Below, piece after piece: positions 54,895 through 64,000 of a stretch of 64,000 nt of DNA. The stretch comes from Cyprinodon diabolis. Taxonomy: Eukaryota > Chordata > Actinopteri > Cyprinodontiformes > Cyprinodontidae. The translations under genes and the position numbers were made by a program. Numbering within the stretch: position 1 is the first letter of the stretch; each line of letters starts with the position of its first letter. Under the pieces are notes generated by a model, which did no database searches, was not told where the DNA came from, and was given only the letters and a program-made list of their open reading frames with translations. The stretch spans positions 6,738,052-6,802,051 of the forward strand of contig CM060080.1 of NCBI GenBank assembly GCA_030533445.1. The letters are read 5' to 3'.

Positions 54895-55310
54895 ATCACA
54901 GACAACCTCAGCTGAAATGTAAAAAACACCTCACTGATCAAAAGGGCACAAAAGCCCACCTGCCCCCACCCATCCTCCCCACCTTCTACAGAAGCACCAT
55001 AATGAGCGTTCTGACCAGCTGTCTCACTATGTGGTGTGGAGGCTGCAGTGCCTCAGACTGGAAGAAGGTGAGATGAATGGATCATGGGGCCTCCTCTTCC
55101 CTCCATTAAAGACATTTCATCCCAGTGCTGCGTGTCCCGAGCCCGTAACATCATAAATGACCCCTCACACCCCCACCATGGACTGTTCTCCCTGCTGCCC
55201 TCTGGTAAGAGACTTTTAAGCATCCGATGCAGGTCCAGCAGATTCCAAAACAGTTTCTTCCCCACTGCCATTAGACTGCTGAATTTTGTGTCAAATGGGT
55301 TATAAAAAAA

Positions 55311-57158
55311 GAAATGAAATGTTGGAACTGTAACTATACAGTCATATGTTTACATCACTTTTTTTTTCATCAGAATGTATTTCTTTAAGTATTTATGTGC
55401 ATCTTATAATATTTTTTTCTGGTTTATTCCTCCTTAGTATTTTTTTTACCCTATTTATTAATTCCATACTATTTATTTCTGCCTGTTGTATTTACATTTC
55501 TGTATGCATTTCTGCCCCCTTATGCAAATGAGGAGGGGTGTGTCTTAAGGGCTCAACTTTTGCCCAATGGTTGGTTAGCAGCCACTTGCCACAGTCACAA
55601 CAAACATGGCTACCCACGATGAATTGATCAGTGAGCTGAGACATTTACCAACTGTTTTTGAAAACAATGCTAATGTTATAGTATTGACTTGAAGTTGGAT
55701 ATTGGATATTCAAGCTCCGCGGAGTCAGCAGGATCTAAACAAAAATATTATACCATGCACATACATTAATACTTAAAGAAATAAGTGATAAATAAATAAA
55801 GCTGAAGATTATAACGGACAATAAATAAATACGTAATTATTACAAAGGGGGAAAAAAAAAGAAGCTAATTAAAAGAGATATATACATTTAATTCTCGCTG
55901 TATAATTTAATTTCTATCTGTATTTATTTGTTTATTGTATTTTTAGGAATTAATTGTATGCTTATTTATTTTTGGAGCATTTATTTATTTCTGTATTTAT
56001 GTTTAATTATGAAAGGATTGGTCCTCCATAACCTTGAATCCCGGTGAAATGAAAAACTGTTTGAAATAGAAGTTAGAAGAGAACACCCTCCAGAGTTTTG
56101 TAGTGTTTAAATTCTTTGCTTAAAAAGTGCAGCTAAAATAGAAAAGCTGCCTCTTTTACGTCTCACACTCATTTTTTTTTTCTTGTTCTCCCAACTTCCA
56201 TACTTCATTTCCTCGACTCCTTTGCCCCTTTCTCTTCTATTCGACAGCCGTTAATAATAACACATGAATGCAGTCACCCCAAATGAAGACAAATGCTGTC
56301 GGCTGCTTTTACAGTCATAATCTCACTAACTCTTTCTCTCTATGGTCTCATGCCCTGGTGTTCTGCTCCTTTTTATGAAAAGTAAGTAAATTAAAACTGT
56401 TCTTCAATATTTTCATTTTTTTGAATAGAAGCACCAAAAAATAATGTGTTTTCAGGCTTTTTTTAGGCTTCAGTTCAGTCCAGTTTCTTGTCATATTTAA
56501 ATCTTTCTTAATGAAATTCATAAAGGACTACAGGGATTTTAGCCCACTACGCTGTACAGTTCTGCTCATCCTTTTTTCTTGGTACTGAGGAGAAGACTTG
56601 GTTTAAAACACTGCCTATAGGCCTATTGGTGATATGTTTGGGGTCAGTGTTCATTTGGAAGATTGAGTTCACAAAAAACTTTAGTGTCTGGTCAAAAATC
56701 TGGTGAAATACTTATCAGGTATAGATTTATTGCTAAAAACTGTCTTTTGCTTTTTTTCTGCTCACATATACCTGTACAAATCATTAACATTTTTATTAAA
56801 ATTACATTCTATTCTATTTAGTTTAGATTAGATTTAGATACCTTCAAGTCGATTTCTGATGGCTGATAATACTTTATACTTTTTTATGTATTTTATTTAC
56901 AGCGTGCCTTCTCTAAAGTGAATTTCACATGTGTCAGTCACAGGGTTTTCATGTTGTGTTTAGAAATAACTCACATATAAGCGACATGACGACCATCTTT
57001 TTTTTTTTTTTTTACAATAGATGAAGAACCTTATTTCTTTCCCCTTCTTAATGCAAATAAAACAGATAAAAACTAAATAAGCAAAGGCTTGCAGAACAAG
57101 TGCTTTTACATGGACACTATACGTATATTTCATGTCTGTTATAGCACTTTGTTTAGAG
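55311..57158. other. No gene recognised
   Basis: AT-rich sequence, with a stretch of TTTATT/TAAATA-rich text near 55780-56000. No element pairs or domain-bearing frames. Confidence 0.5.
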
Positions 57159-57361
57159 CAGACATCCCAAAACTCGGTCCTCAAGGCCCCCTGTCCTGCA
57201 GGTTTTAGAGGTTTCTCTGCTTCAGCACAGGTGTTTATAATGATTGCAGTAGACCAAAAGCCTGTTAATCAGCTTTCAATTAAAATCAGCTGTGCTGGAG
57301 CAAGGAAACCTCTAAAACCTGCAGGACAGGGGGCCTTGAGGACCGAGTTTGGGGATGCCTG
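57159..57361. mobile_element. 203-bp hAT-type MITE
   Basis: Nearly perfect inverted arms of 55-70 bases: CAGACATCCCAAAACTCGG on the left, and CAGGCATCCCCAAACTCGG on the right after reverse complement. Both continue through CCTGTCCTGCAGGTTTTAG. The flanks GTTTAGAG and GTTTAGAC (7 of 8) are a hAT-type duplication. Not coding. Confidence 0.9.
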
Positions 57362-57512
57362 GTTTAGACTAAGTACTAATGTAAGGTGCTCACTTCCCAT
57401 TGATCTCAAAACATGTCAGATCGTAAAGGCTTTTTTTAAGTCCCCTTTTTCCTTATGTACAGTTAAATTAAGCTGAGATTCAGATTTTTCATACATTTTA
57501 TTGGGTTTTTAG

Positions 57513-57630
57513 CAGTAATGGGACTAACGGCGTTTAAAGTAACGGCGTTACTAACGCACTAGTTACTTTTATTGTGGAGTAACTAGTAACTATAACTAAT
57601 TACTTTTTCAAAGTAACGTGCCCAACACTG
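57513..57630. mobile_element. 118-bp hAT-type MITE
   Basis: The left end CAGTAATGGGACTAACGGCG and the right end, reverse-complemented, CAGTGTTGGGCACGTTACTT, are inverted. The interior is GTAACT/AGTTAC repeats. The flanks GTTTTTAG and GTTTTGTA share six of eight bases. Confidence 0.7.
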
Positions 57631-58199
57631 GTTTTGTAATATTATCTAAGTTTAATTCTTCATATCTCTTTTTTTCCCCAAATGTTTTCTAATCGTCTCT
57701 TATAGCTTAATACTAATGAAGGCAGGCCATGAAATACATTTAATCAGCTTATTGAAGCTCCAAAAGTTACCAGAACTACAAAAATGCTTTCCTGAAGAAA
57801 ACTAAGAGATGAAAAGGCAACAGCTGATTTCTACTTGTTATAGTACACAGTGTTAAGTTGTATTATATTTTTGTAGAAAGCAGCATCACTGTATCACTCT
57901 TAAGATCAGCGGGATTAGTTGATAAAAACAGCAGGGTCCTGTCTGTCCGAGGAAATGCACCCAACATGCACTCTTGGAGAAAATAAACTTCTGCAATATA
58001 AGCATACATGACAGGGATCAGAATTTGCAGAAGAATAAAGGAAAGACAAAATTAAATTAATTGCTGGGTCATATGGCTCTTATGATGATGCAATATTTTA
58101 TGCATGAACCATGAGCACATGAGTAAAATGCATTCTTTTTGGCAATTTTGAAGGACAGGTCTGCTGTATCCCCTGTAGCCTTGGATATCCCATTATTCA

Positions 58200-58352
58200 T
58201 TGGGAATCTGCCTTTAACCCCCACACTGCTCCCCGGCCACCACACAATGGAAGCCCACTGCTCTCCCCAAGGGGATGGGTTAAATGGTGAGAGTTCATTT
58301 CGTTGCTCTGTACTTGTGACAGTGTAATGACAATAAAACGCTGGAAAAAAAA
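58200..58352 (+). mobile_element. 5'-truncated SINE, tail portion
   Basis: CCCCAAGGGGATGGGTTAAA, TCTGTACTTGTGACAGTG and TAATGACAATAAAACGCTGG match the tail of the SINE at 36587-36830. It ends in an A-rich run. The tRNA-like head is missing. Confidence 0.65.
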
Positions 58353-58977
58353 AAATTGTGCTGAACAGTGGTATATATTGGAAGAGCAGTTGATTACAAT
58401 ACAAGCATGTGAATAGTTCCGTCTCAAATGAAAAAAAAAAAGTACTTGTTTTAAATGGTTTATTGAGTCAGATATGTAGAGGATAATGTTTGGTTTGTTG
58501 AAAGGTTGTAAGAATGTTGTAAGAATTTGAAGAAGTTCAGTGTCCCATATGTTCCTCATTTGTGTGTCAACTGTCACAGTTGATAGGCGACAGAGCATAC
58601 GCTGACTGAGGGGGGTGCAAGTCGGGGAAGGCTGGACCTGTTTGAATCCATAGTGAAAACTATTCCGGCCTTCTTATTTTCACGGACCCAGTGCTGGTTG
58701 ACGGGATCCTTGAAGGATGCATCCGCTGAAATCGAACACACCCTATGACTCCCTAAATGAGACAGTCACAGCTCCATATCGGCATGATTTGTGCACAAGA
58801 ATCCTAATTGTTGCAACCTATTGTATAATCATGCGATGACAGATAAGCCAAGACAGGGCAAATTCTTTTACACAGCTCATTTTAATAGCAATAGAATTGG
58901 CAAGTGCTGTACATGAAAATACATAATAGGAAACGACACAGGGATAAGTATATTCTAATTGCATTGAATTGAATGAT

Positions 58978-59087
58978 TGATGAACACGAATGTGCTCCAC
59001 TTTCTTAGTTTGAGTGAGGACACTGGCAGCAGCATTCTGGATCAGCTGCAGCTGTGTGATCCACTTTTTAGGCAGACCTTTGAACAC
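58978..59087 (-). pseudogene. LINE reverse-transcriptase C-terminal scrap
   Basis: On the minus strand it reads LPKKWITQLQLIQNAAAS, then VLTQTKKVEHI, matching the QNCAARVLT region of the LINE at 28514-29509. The fragment is short and flanked by unrelated sequence. Confidence 0.65.
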
Positions 59088-59949
59088 ACTTATGACAACA
59101 ACTTTTATTGTCATGTTTCTTACACACAGAGTATATACAAAATGAGATTTCATTTTGAACAGCGTCATCTGACTTATCTAACTCTCCTTACACCCATTCA
59201 TCTTAATACATAACATGTGGAATTGACTCAAAGGAAAGCTTTAAAACACTGTTTTATTTTATTTTATTTGTTATCAATGATAAACTGCATATTATCGGCC
59301 ATAGAAACCTATTGGAAGGTAGAGGATGAGCCATTCTATGGGACTGATAACCGCTAATAATGGCCATTCTACATGTAATCTAATCACATCCGAAACTATC
59401 AGCCTCTGGTAGACACAGTTGGTCTACAGCAACTGAGTAATGGTAGTACGCATTTTGTCTAAAACAGCAAATGAAGTGTGTTTTTTAGTCCATATCCAGA
59501 AGAATCCCTAAAGCCCTGGGCTTATGTTGTACTATCACCCAAAGAGTGCCAAAGAAATCTCTCTTCTAAACTATTGTGTCACCGTACATCCTCTGGCATC
59601 ATTTCACTTTGTGACCATCATCTGGTTTCCTTTTATCTTCAGCAAAAATTTTTATATTATAACGAAACTGATTTTATTGCCAAATATTTCCATCTTAATG
59701 AAAAATACATGTGCAATATGAGGAAGTCTGATGTTGGGAAATATTATGTGAATCTACTCTGTTTTCTGGAAGGGTGTTCTAAGGTTAAACTGCAAAGCAA
59801 AACAGCATCCAGCTGGAGAGTATTACAAAGATTTATCAGCTCGCACGTCCTTGGTACACACAGCATATTGTAGGTGGGTGGGGGTGGCTGTGTTTGGCAC
59901 ACTCCCTTGTTTTTTGAAAATGTCCCGATCACCATGGTAACCATCATAT

Positions 59950-59951
<2 letters not shown>

Positions 59952-60024
<73 letters not shown>

Positions 60025-60026
60025 TC
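59952..60026. repeat. (TA)n(CA)n microsatellite
   Basis: About 32 TA units followed by a few CA units. Confidence 0.97.
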
Positions 60027-60699
60027 ACATTTTTTCATCTAGATAATTGATTCATTTAAATTATGCCAAAAGTCTTCATAAATCAGAATTTATCGTTCCC
60101 TACAGGATTTTTTTTAAAGAATAAAATAAGATGAGGATGATATGTGTGTGCTACCCAAATAATAAGTAAAAGTAAGTCTTTGAACAGGTTTCTCATCTCC
60201 TGTTTCCAAAACGCATCACAAACTGCTTGACAAAGTTTTTCTGCTATGATGACTGGTGAGGAAAATAAATAATATTCAATAAGATATATTTGTATATTAC
60301 TATGTATGCATGTGTATATTTGTATTTTGTGTATTTAATAAGTGTTTATTCAGATTAACATGAATTCTGAACTCTAGGCCTACATAACAGGTCATGATGA
60401 ACTATTAACAGTTAGTAACTTTGTGTCAGTCAGTCCAAGCTCTGTTTCTCCTTTTTCCAACACTCATTCAGGCTGTAATGTCCTGTGAGGCTGGAGTAGC
60501 AACAAAGGCTGCTGGGTAATGTCAAGATAGTAAAAACATGATGAAAAAATGTTTCACCAGTTGCATATAACGTATCAAGCATTTCCTAGATTTGTAGATT
60601 TTAGTATGGCATAAAGAGCTTCGCGAATTAACTTTGGTTTCAGTGTGAGATACTTACCTGTTGTCAAACCTACTACAATATCAAGGTGAAAGCTATATA

Positions 60700-61913
60700 C
60701 ACTCACCGGCCACTTTATTAGGTACCCCATGCTAGTAACGGGTTGGACCCCCTTTTGCCTTCAGAACTGCCTCAATTCTTCGTGGCATAGATTCAACAAG
60801 GTGCTGGAAGCATTCCTCAGGGAGTTTGGTCCATATTGACATGATGGCATCACACAGTTGCAGATTTGTCTGCTGCACATCCATGATGCGAATCTCCCGT
60901 TCCACCACATCCCAAAGATGCTCTATTGGATTGAGATCTGGTGACTGTGGAGGCCATTTGAGTACAGTGAACTCATTGTCATGTTCAAGAAACCAGTCTG
61001 AGATGATTCCAGCTTTATGACATGGCACATTATCCTGCTGAAAGTAGCCATCAGAAGTTGGGTACATTGTGGTGATAAAGGGATGAACATGGTCAGCAAC
61101 AATACTCAGATGGGTGTGGCGTTGCACGATGCTCAATTGGTACCAAGGGGCCCAAAGAGTGCCAAGAAAATATTCCCCACACCATGACACCACCACCACC
61201 AGCCTGAACCGTTGATACAAGGCAGGATGGATCCATGCTTTCATGTTGTAGACGCCAAGTTCTGACCCTACCATCCGAATGTTGCAGCAGAAATCGAGAC
61301 TCATCAGACTAGGCAACGTTTTTCCAGTCTTCTATTGTCCAATTTCAATGAGCTTGTGCAAATTGTAGTCTCAGTTTCCTGTTCTTAGCTGAAAGGAATG
61401 GCACCCGGTGTGGTCTTCTGCTGCTGTGGCCCATCTGCCTCAAAGTTTGACGTAGTGTGAGTTCAGAGATGCTCTTCTGCCCACCTTGGTTGTAACGGGT
61501 GGTTATTTGAGTCACTGTCCCTTCTATCAGCTCGAACCAGCCTGGCCATTCTCCTCTGACCTCTGGCATCAACAAGACATTTCCCCCCACAGAACTGCCG
61601 CTCACTGGATGTTTTTTCTTTTTTGGACCATTCTCTGTAAACCCTAGAGATGGTTGTGCGTGAAAATCCCAGTAGATCAGCAGTTTCTGAAATACTCAGA
61701 CCAGCCCTTCTGGCACCAACAATCATGCCAAGTTCAAAATCACTCAAATCACCTTTCTTCCCCATACAGATGCTCGGTTTGAACTGCAGGAGATTGTCTT
61801 GACCATGTCTACATGCCTAAATGCACTGAGTTGCCGCCATGTGATTGGCTGCTTAGAAATTAAGTGTTAACGAGCAGTTGGACAGGTGTACCTAATAAAG
61901 TGGCTGGTGAGTG
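60700..61913 (-). mobile_element. Tc1-type transposon, copy B
   Basis: The inverted ends CACTCACCGGCCACTTTATT are bounded by TA at 60698-60699 and 61914-61915. The length, 1214 bp, and the sequence closely match copy A, in the opposite orientation. The TA on its right merges with a TA run that carries a hAT insertion. Confidence 0.95.
60732..61765 (-). pseudogene. Tc1-type transposase, copy B, frameshifted
   Basis: It starts MGKKGDLSDFELGMIVGARR at 61765, with the helix-turn-helix GLSISETADLLGFSRTTISR. A frame shift follows near KTSSERQF and another in the catalytic core. The first catalytic segment is in SDESRFLL (after a stop at NVA). The second is QQDNVPCHKA and the third SPDLNPIEHLWD, both in the long terminal frame 60732-61316. 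The C-terminus GGPTRY is identical to copy A. Parts broken in copy A are normal here, and the reverse. Confidence 0.9.
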
Positions 61914-61922
61914 TATATATAT

Positions 61923-62701
61923 TAGGGATGGAACGGTTTATGAAAATTCTCCGAACCGTTCGTTTCGACTTTCTCGGTTTGGTTCACGTGTGTTGCGTTC
62001 GGTTCATGCGCCGCTCCTTTTTCTCATAGGGGAAGTGTTTACACTCCAGAGCAGAAGGTGGCGGTACTGCGACCAAAGCCAACCACCAGTAGTAAACAAG
62101 AAGAAGAAGCGAAGCAGCGTAGCCGGGTGTAGCAGAAAAAAATCAGTTGTTGTGGAGAATTGTGTGGGTATGGCGAGTGGGAAAGAACAGGAGTTGGAAG
62201 ACGCGCCAGCAGCACTTTATAGGTCTGCTGTATGGGACCACTTTGCATTTAGAGTGACGGCGGAAAAAAAGTTGTGGATAAAAGTGCAACAGTGTGCAAG
62301 CATTGTGCAACACGTTTTGTTTATGGTAACAGCAACATGACCAACATGTCAGGCAAACCCCGAAATCCCACATCCTCCGTCAGCGCTCCGCCCCACTGCC
62401 CTCCAGACTGCCTGCTGAAAGCAAAGCCTACAGCCTCCACTGTGGCTCCCGTCCGCTCAGGTCTGAGTTCCTTGGAGATTGTAGAGGACATGCGCGAGAT
62501 GATTGAATTCAAAGCAGCAAAACATGCGGAAATGATCCAGGGTTTCCGCGGATCATTGAAAATAATTACAATTCATTAATTCTTTTTTTCCATTAATTTT
62601 TATGGGATTTCGGTGTAACAATCAACATATACCAAACCGAACCGAAGACCGTGACCACGAAACCGTGAACCGAACCGTGGATTTTGTGAACCATTCCACC
62701 C

Positions 62702-62704
<3 letters not shown>
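61923..62704 (+). mobile_element. 782-bp BED-finger hAT element
   Basis: The left end TAGGGATGGAACGGTT and the right end, reverse-complemented, TAGGGGTGGAATGGTTC, form inverted repeats. Subterminal CGGTTCG/CGAACCG motifs abound. ATATATAT flanks both sides (61915-61922 and 62705-62712), compatible with an 8-bp duplication but not informative because it lies in a TA run. The interior is a deleted transposase. Confidence 0.85.
62170..62560 (+). pseudogene. BED-finger hAT transposase N-terminus, one frameshift
   Basis: ATG at 62170 gives MASGKEQELEDAP and SAVWDHFAFRVTAEKK, then a frame change, then KSATVCKHCATRFVYGNS and NMTNMSG. W-x2-F and C-x2-C are the BED-finger landmarks, but the terminal histidines are lost at a deletion. 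PTASTVAP and EIVEDMREMIEFKAAKHAEM follow and have a relative on the minus strand at 19285-19420. The catalytic domain is absent. Confidence 0.75.

Positions 62705-62757
<53 letters not shown>
62705..62757. repeat. (TA)n microsatellite
   Basis: About 26 TA units, continuous with the target site of the hAT element. Confidence 0.97.
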
Positions 62758-62759
<2 letters not shown>

Positions 62760-63660
62760 CAGCCCAGGGTGTTATCCCCCTCCCACCTCTACACATAACG
62801 ATATAGAGCATAGATGAATGTATGTAAGTGCTATGAATCTACTAGAAGAAAGTTGGAAGCATTTTGTAATCTCTGTCTGAAAGGGGTGTCCGGCTTTTGT
62901 GTTAGAAGTGAGTGATAACAATAGGTGATGTGCATGTTCTTTATTTACATCTAGTTTGTCACAAAATACTAATTGTCTAGTGATATTTGTTCATTCCGTT
63001 GAAGACCAACGAAACAAACAAAGAAGTGAAATTGTTAGTAATTACCTTGCTCAAAATTCAAACTTACTTACTTAAATGTTAATGCATAAACTAAAAAACA
63101 GATTGTTTTTCAATGTCATCTTTATAACTACTGAAGGCCACCAGATATGGTAAAAACTGGACCGTGATGCACCTTCCCCCATACACACATCCTCATTTTG
63201 AAAAGAATTGAAGTTATACTGGGCTATCTGAACTATGAGCAATAACTGCAGGAGTGGAAATATTGTTCCAGAGCTGCAGTTGGGGGTGGGCGCTGTTGCT
63301 TTTGATTAAAAGGAGAAACAGCAAAAGCTTGAGTATCTGCAATATCATCAGTTCCCATTTCTTCTGCACTTCTTCCACTTTGTGTAACACTATTTTTCAC
63401 AGCCATATTATGCGATTGCAATGCAGTTCTAACATTCTAAACGGAAGGCTAAGATTATGAAATATTATCCAGATTACTGCCAAGCAAACCTAAATGTCAG
63501 AAAACAAATAGAATAGAAATTTGGATGGAAAACATATTCATAATTATAATGTTTGTTACATTGTCTACAGTGACCTCTTTCATTAGGAATATAAACAATC
63601 CATTGTCAATTTCTTGAAAACAGCAATAAATTGACGAAAACAAACAGAAATTGTGAGTTT
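62758..63660. other. No gene recognised
   Basis: No paired ends, exons or long frames. Confidence 0.5.
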
Positions 63661-63917
63661 TATGGAAGCTTGTTCCAGGTTCTGATTCTGGGTATGCAAA
63701 GTAGACTTGAGCTAGAAGATCTGAGAGGTCTGAGTGGTTTATGCACTAATAACAAGTTTGTGTTGTATTTCAGAAACAAACAATCATGCGATTTATAGAC
63801 CCTGAAGTATTTTAGAGTCTCATCTCCTAGATCCAAAGCCGCTTTCCTGGCTAACAATCGGCTTTTGGCTCTTTTCCCATTTTGACCGAAAAGCCGAGTC
63901 TGACCCCCTGCTGGCAA
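63661..63917 (-). pseudogene. Probable LINE C-terminal scrap
   Basis: The minus-strand frame contains PLRPLRSSSSSLLCIPRIRT, near the end of many L2/Rex1-type LINE ORFs (compare the [17 protein letters not shown] region of the LINE at 28514). The upstream half (RLFGQNGKRAKSRLLARKAA) does not look like LINE sequence to me. A host or other origin for that half is possible. Confidence 0.4.
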
Positions 63918-64000
63918 GCTGTGTGTGATGATGGGATCATGGTTGGGTGAGCGTTAATGATTGTGACATTGCAATGGAAATCAGTGAACTAAATAATGGA

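Larger units (their letters stand above)
53340..55310 (+). mobile_element. LINE (L2/CR1/Rex1-like), interrupted by helicase element copy 3
   Basis: Reverse-transcriptase sequence runs to 54350, is cut by the element at 54351-54894, and resumes with a duplicated ATCACAGAC. The C-terminal part continues to about 55310 (scraps TSCLTMWCGGCSASDWKK and NSFFPTAIRLLNF). The 5' end (endonuclease) is absent. Confidence 0.85.
53350..55310 (+). pseudogene. LINE reverse transcriptase, frameshifted and split
   Basis: Text in order: LNKLNNFFGRFEAL at the left edge, then a base insertion near 53500 that makes two stops after KAPGA. A 168-codon frame (53527-54033) follows, with [19 protein letters not shown] and [18 protein letters not shown] (RT motifs with the first catalytic Asp). 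After another frame change, GSPQGCVQSPLLF and KFADDTTVVGLI carry the catalytic FADD, followed by LDFRKNRPNHAPL. The motif set is that of the jockey/CR1/L2 group. It cannot yield an active enzyme. Confidence 0.85.
57631..59950. other. No gene recognised; SINE tail and LINE scrap inside
   Basis: Apart from 58200-58352 and 58978-59087 there is no recognisable structure. Confidence 0.5.

Noticed and set aside
57132..57476. 114-codon frame across the 57159-57361 MITE
   Set aside because: It is built from the inverted arms of the MITE and has no domain.

Overview
The window looks like a repeat-dominated, gene-poor (intergenic or intronic) stretch of a ray-finned fish genome. The evidence is the mix of element types: Tc1-type transposons, many hAT elements with 8-bp target-site duplications (TSDs), Tx1-like L1 and L2/Rex1-like non-LTR retrotransposons, tRNA-like SINEs, LTR-like segments and long TA, GA and GGAT arrays. 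There are no bacterial-style operons, no rRNA or tRNA genes and no CRISPR array. I found no complete host gene. One 83-bp open segment with good splice signals (15743-15825) is the only candidate host exon. The exact species cannot be read from this sequence.

Layout. 1-10 kb: the end of a helicase-carrying DNA element (1-92), a 3.3-kb hAT-like element containing a 31-bp minisatellite (2396-5658), and two THAP-domain elements flanked by TTAA. 10-14 kb: a decayed L1 with a hAT element inserted in its 3' part. 15-20.7 kb: a fold-back element, the candidate exon, a 136-bp TA tract, and a minus-strand hAT with a perfect TSD followed by hAT transposase debris. 20.7-21.8 kb: a 1.1-kb GGAT satellite. 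23.8-28 kb: a TA-flanked MITE, a 1.1-kb hAT and a BED-finger hAT. 28.3-29.5 kb: a 5'-truncated LINE with an open 331-codon frame. 32-37 kb: an LTR-like block, a decayed Tc1 with a foreign insertion, and a SINE. 38.4-41.4 kb: a three-deep nest (Tc1 in hAT in hAT). 41.6-55.3 kb: three more copies of the helicase-carrying element, a third THAP element, a hAT inside a SINE-like repeat, an L1 fragment, a hAT holding an LTR-like block, and a LINE interrupted by a helicase element. 57-64 kb: two MITEs, a SINE tail, LINE scraps, and a Tc1 next to a BED-finger hAT.

The observation I rate highest is a small terminal-inverted-repeat element present four times. Copies 44392-44866 and 54351-54894 are bounded by perfect 9-bp direct repeats (GCTGGTGCC and ATCACAGAC). 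The three copies with the internal region visible keep the same ATG and the N-terminal end of a RecQ-like helicase, up to its Walker A motif, before an internal deletion. This suggests a DNA transposon lineage that carries, or captured, a RecQ-type helicase gene. The second is a TTAA-flanked family carrying both halves of a broken THAP domain.

Nearly all of the open reading frames are shadows of repeats. The transposase, helicase and reverse-transcriptase frames are broken, except the partial LINE frame at 28514-29509. Family names follow from motifs read by eye; no database search was possible.
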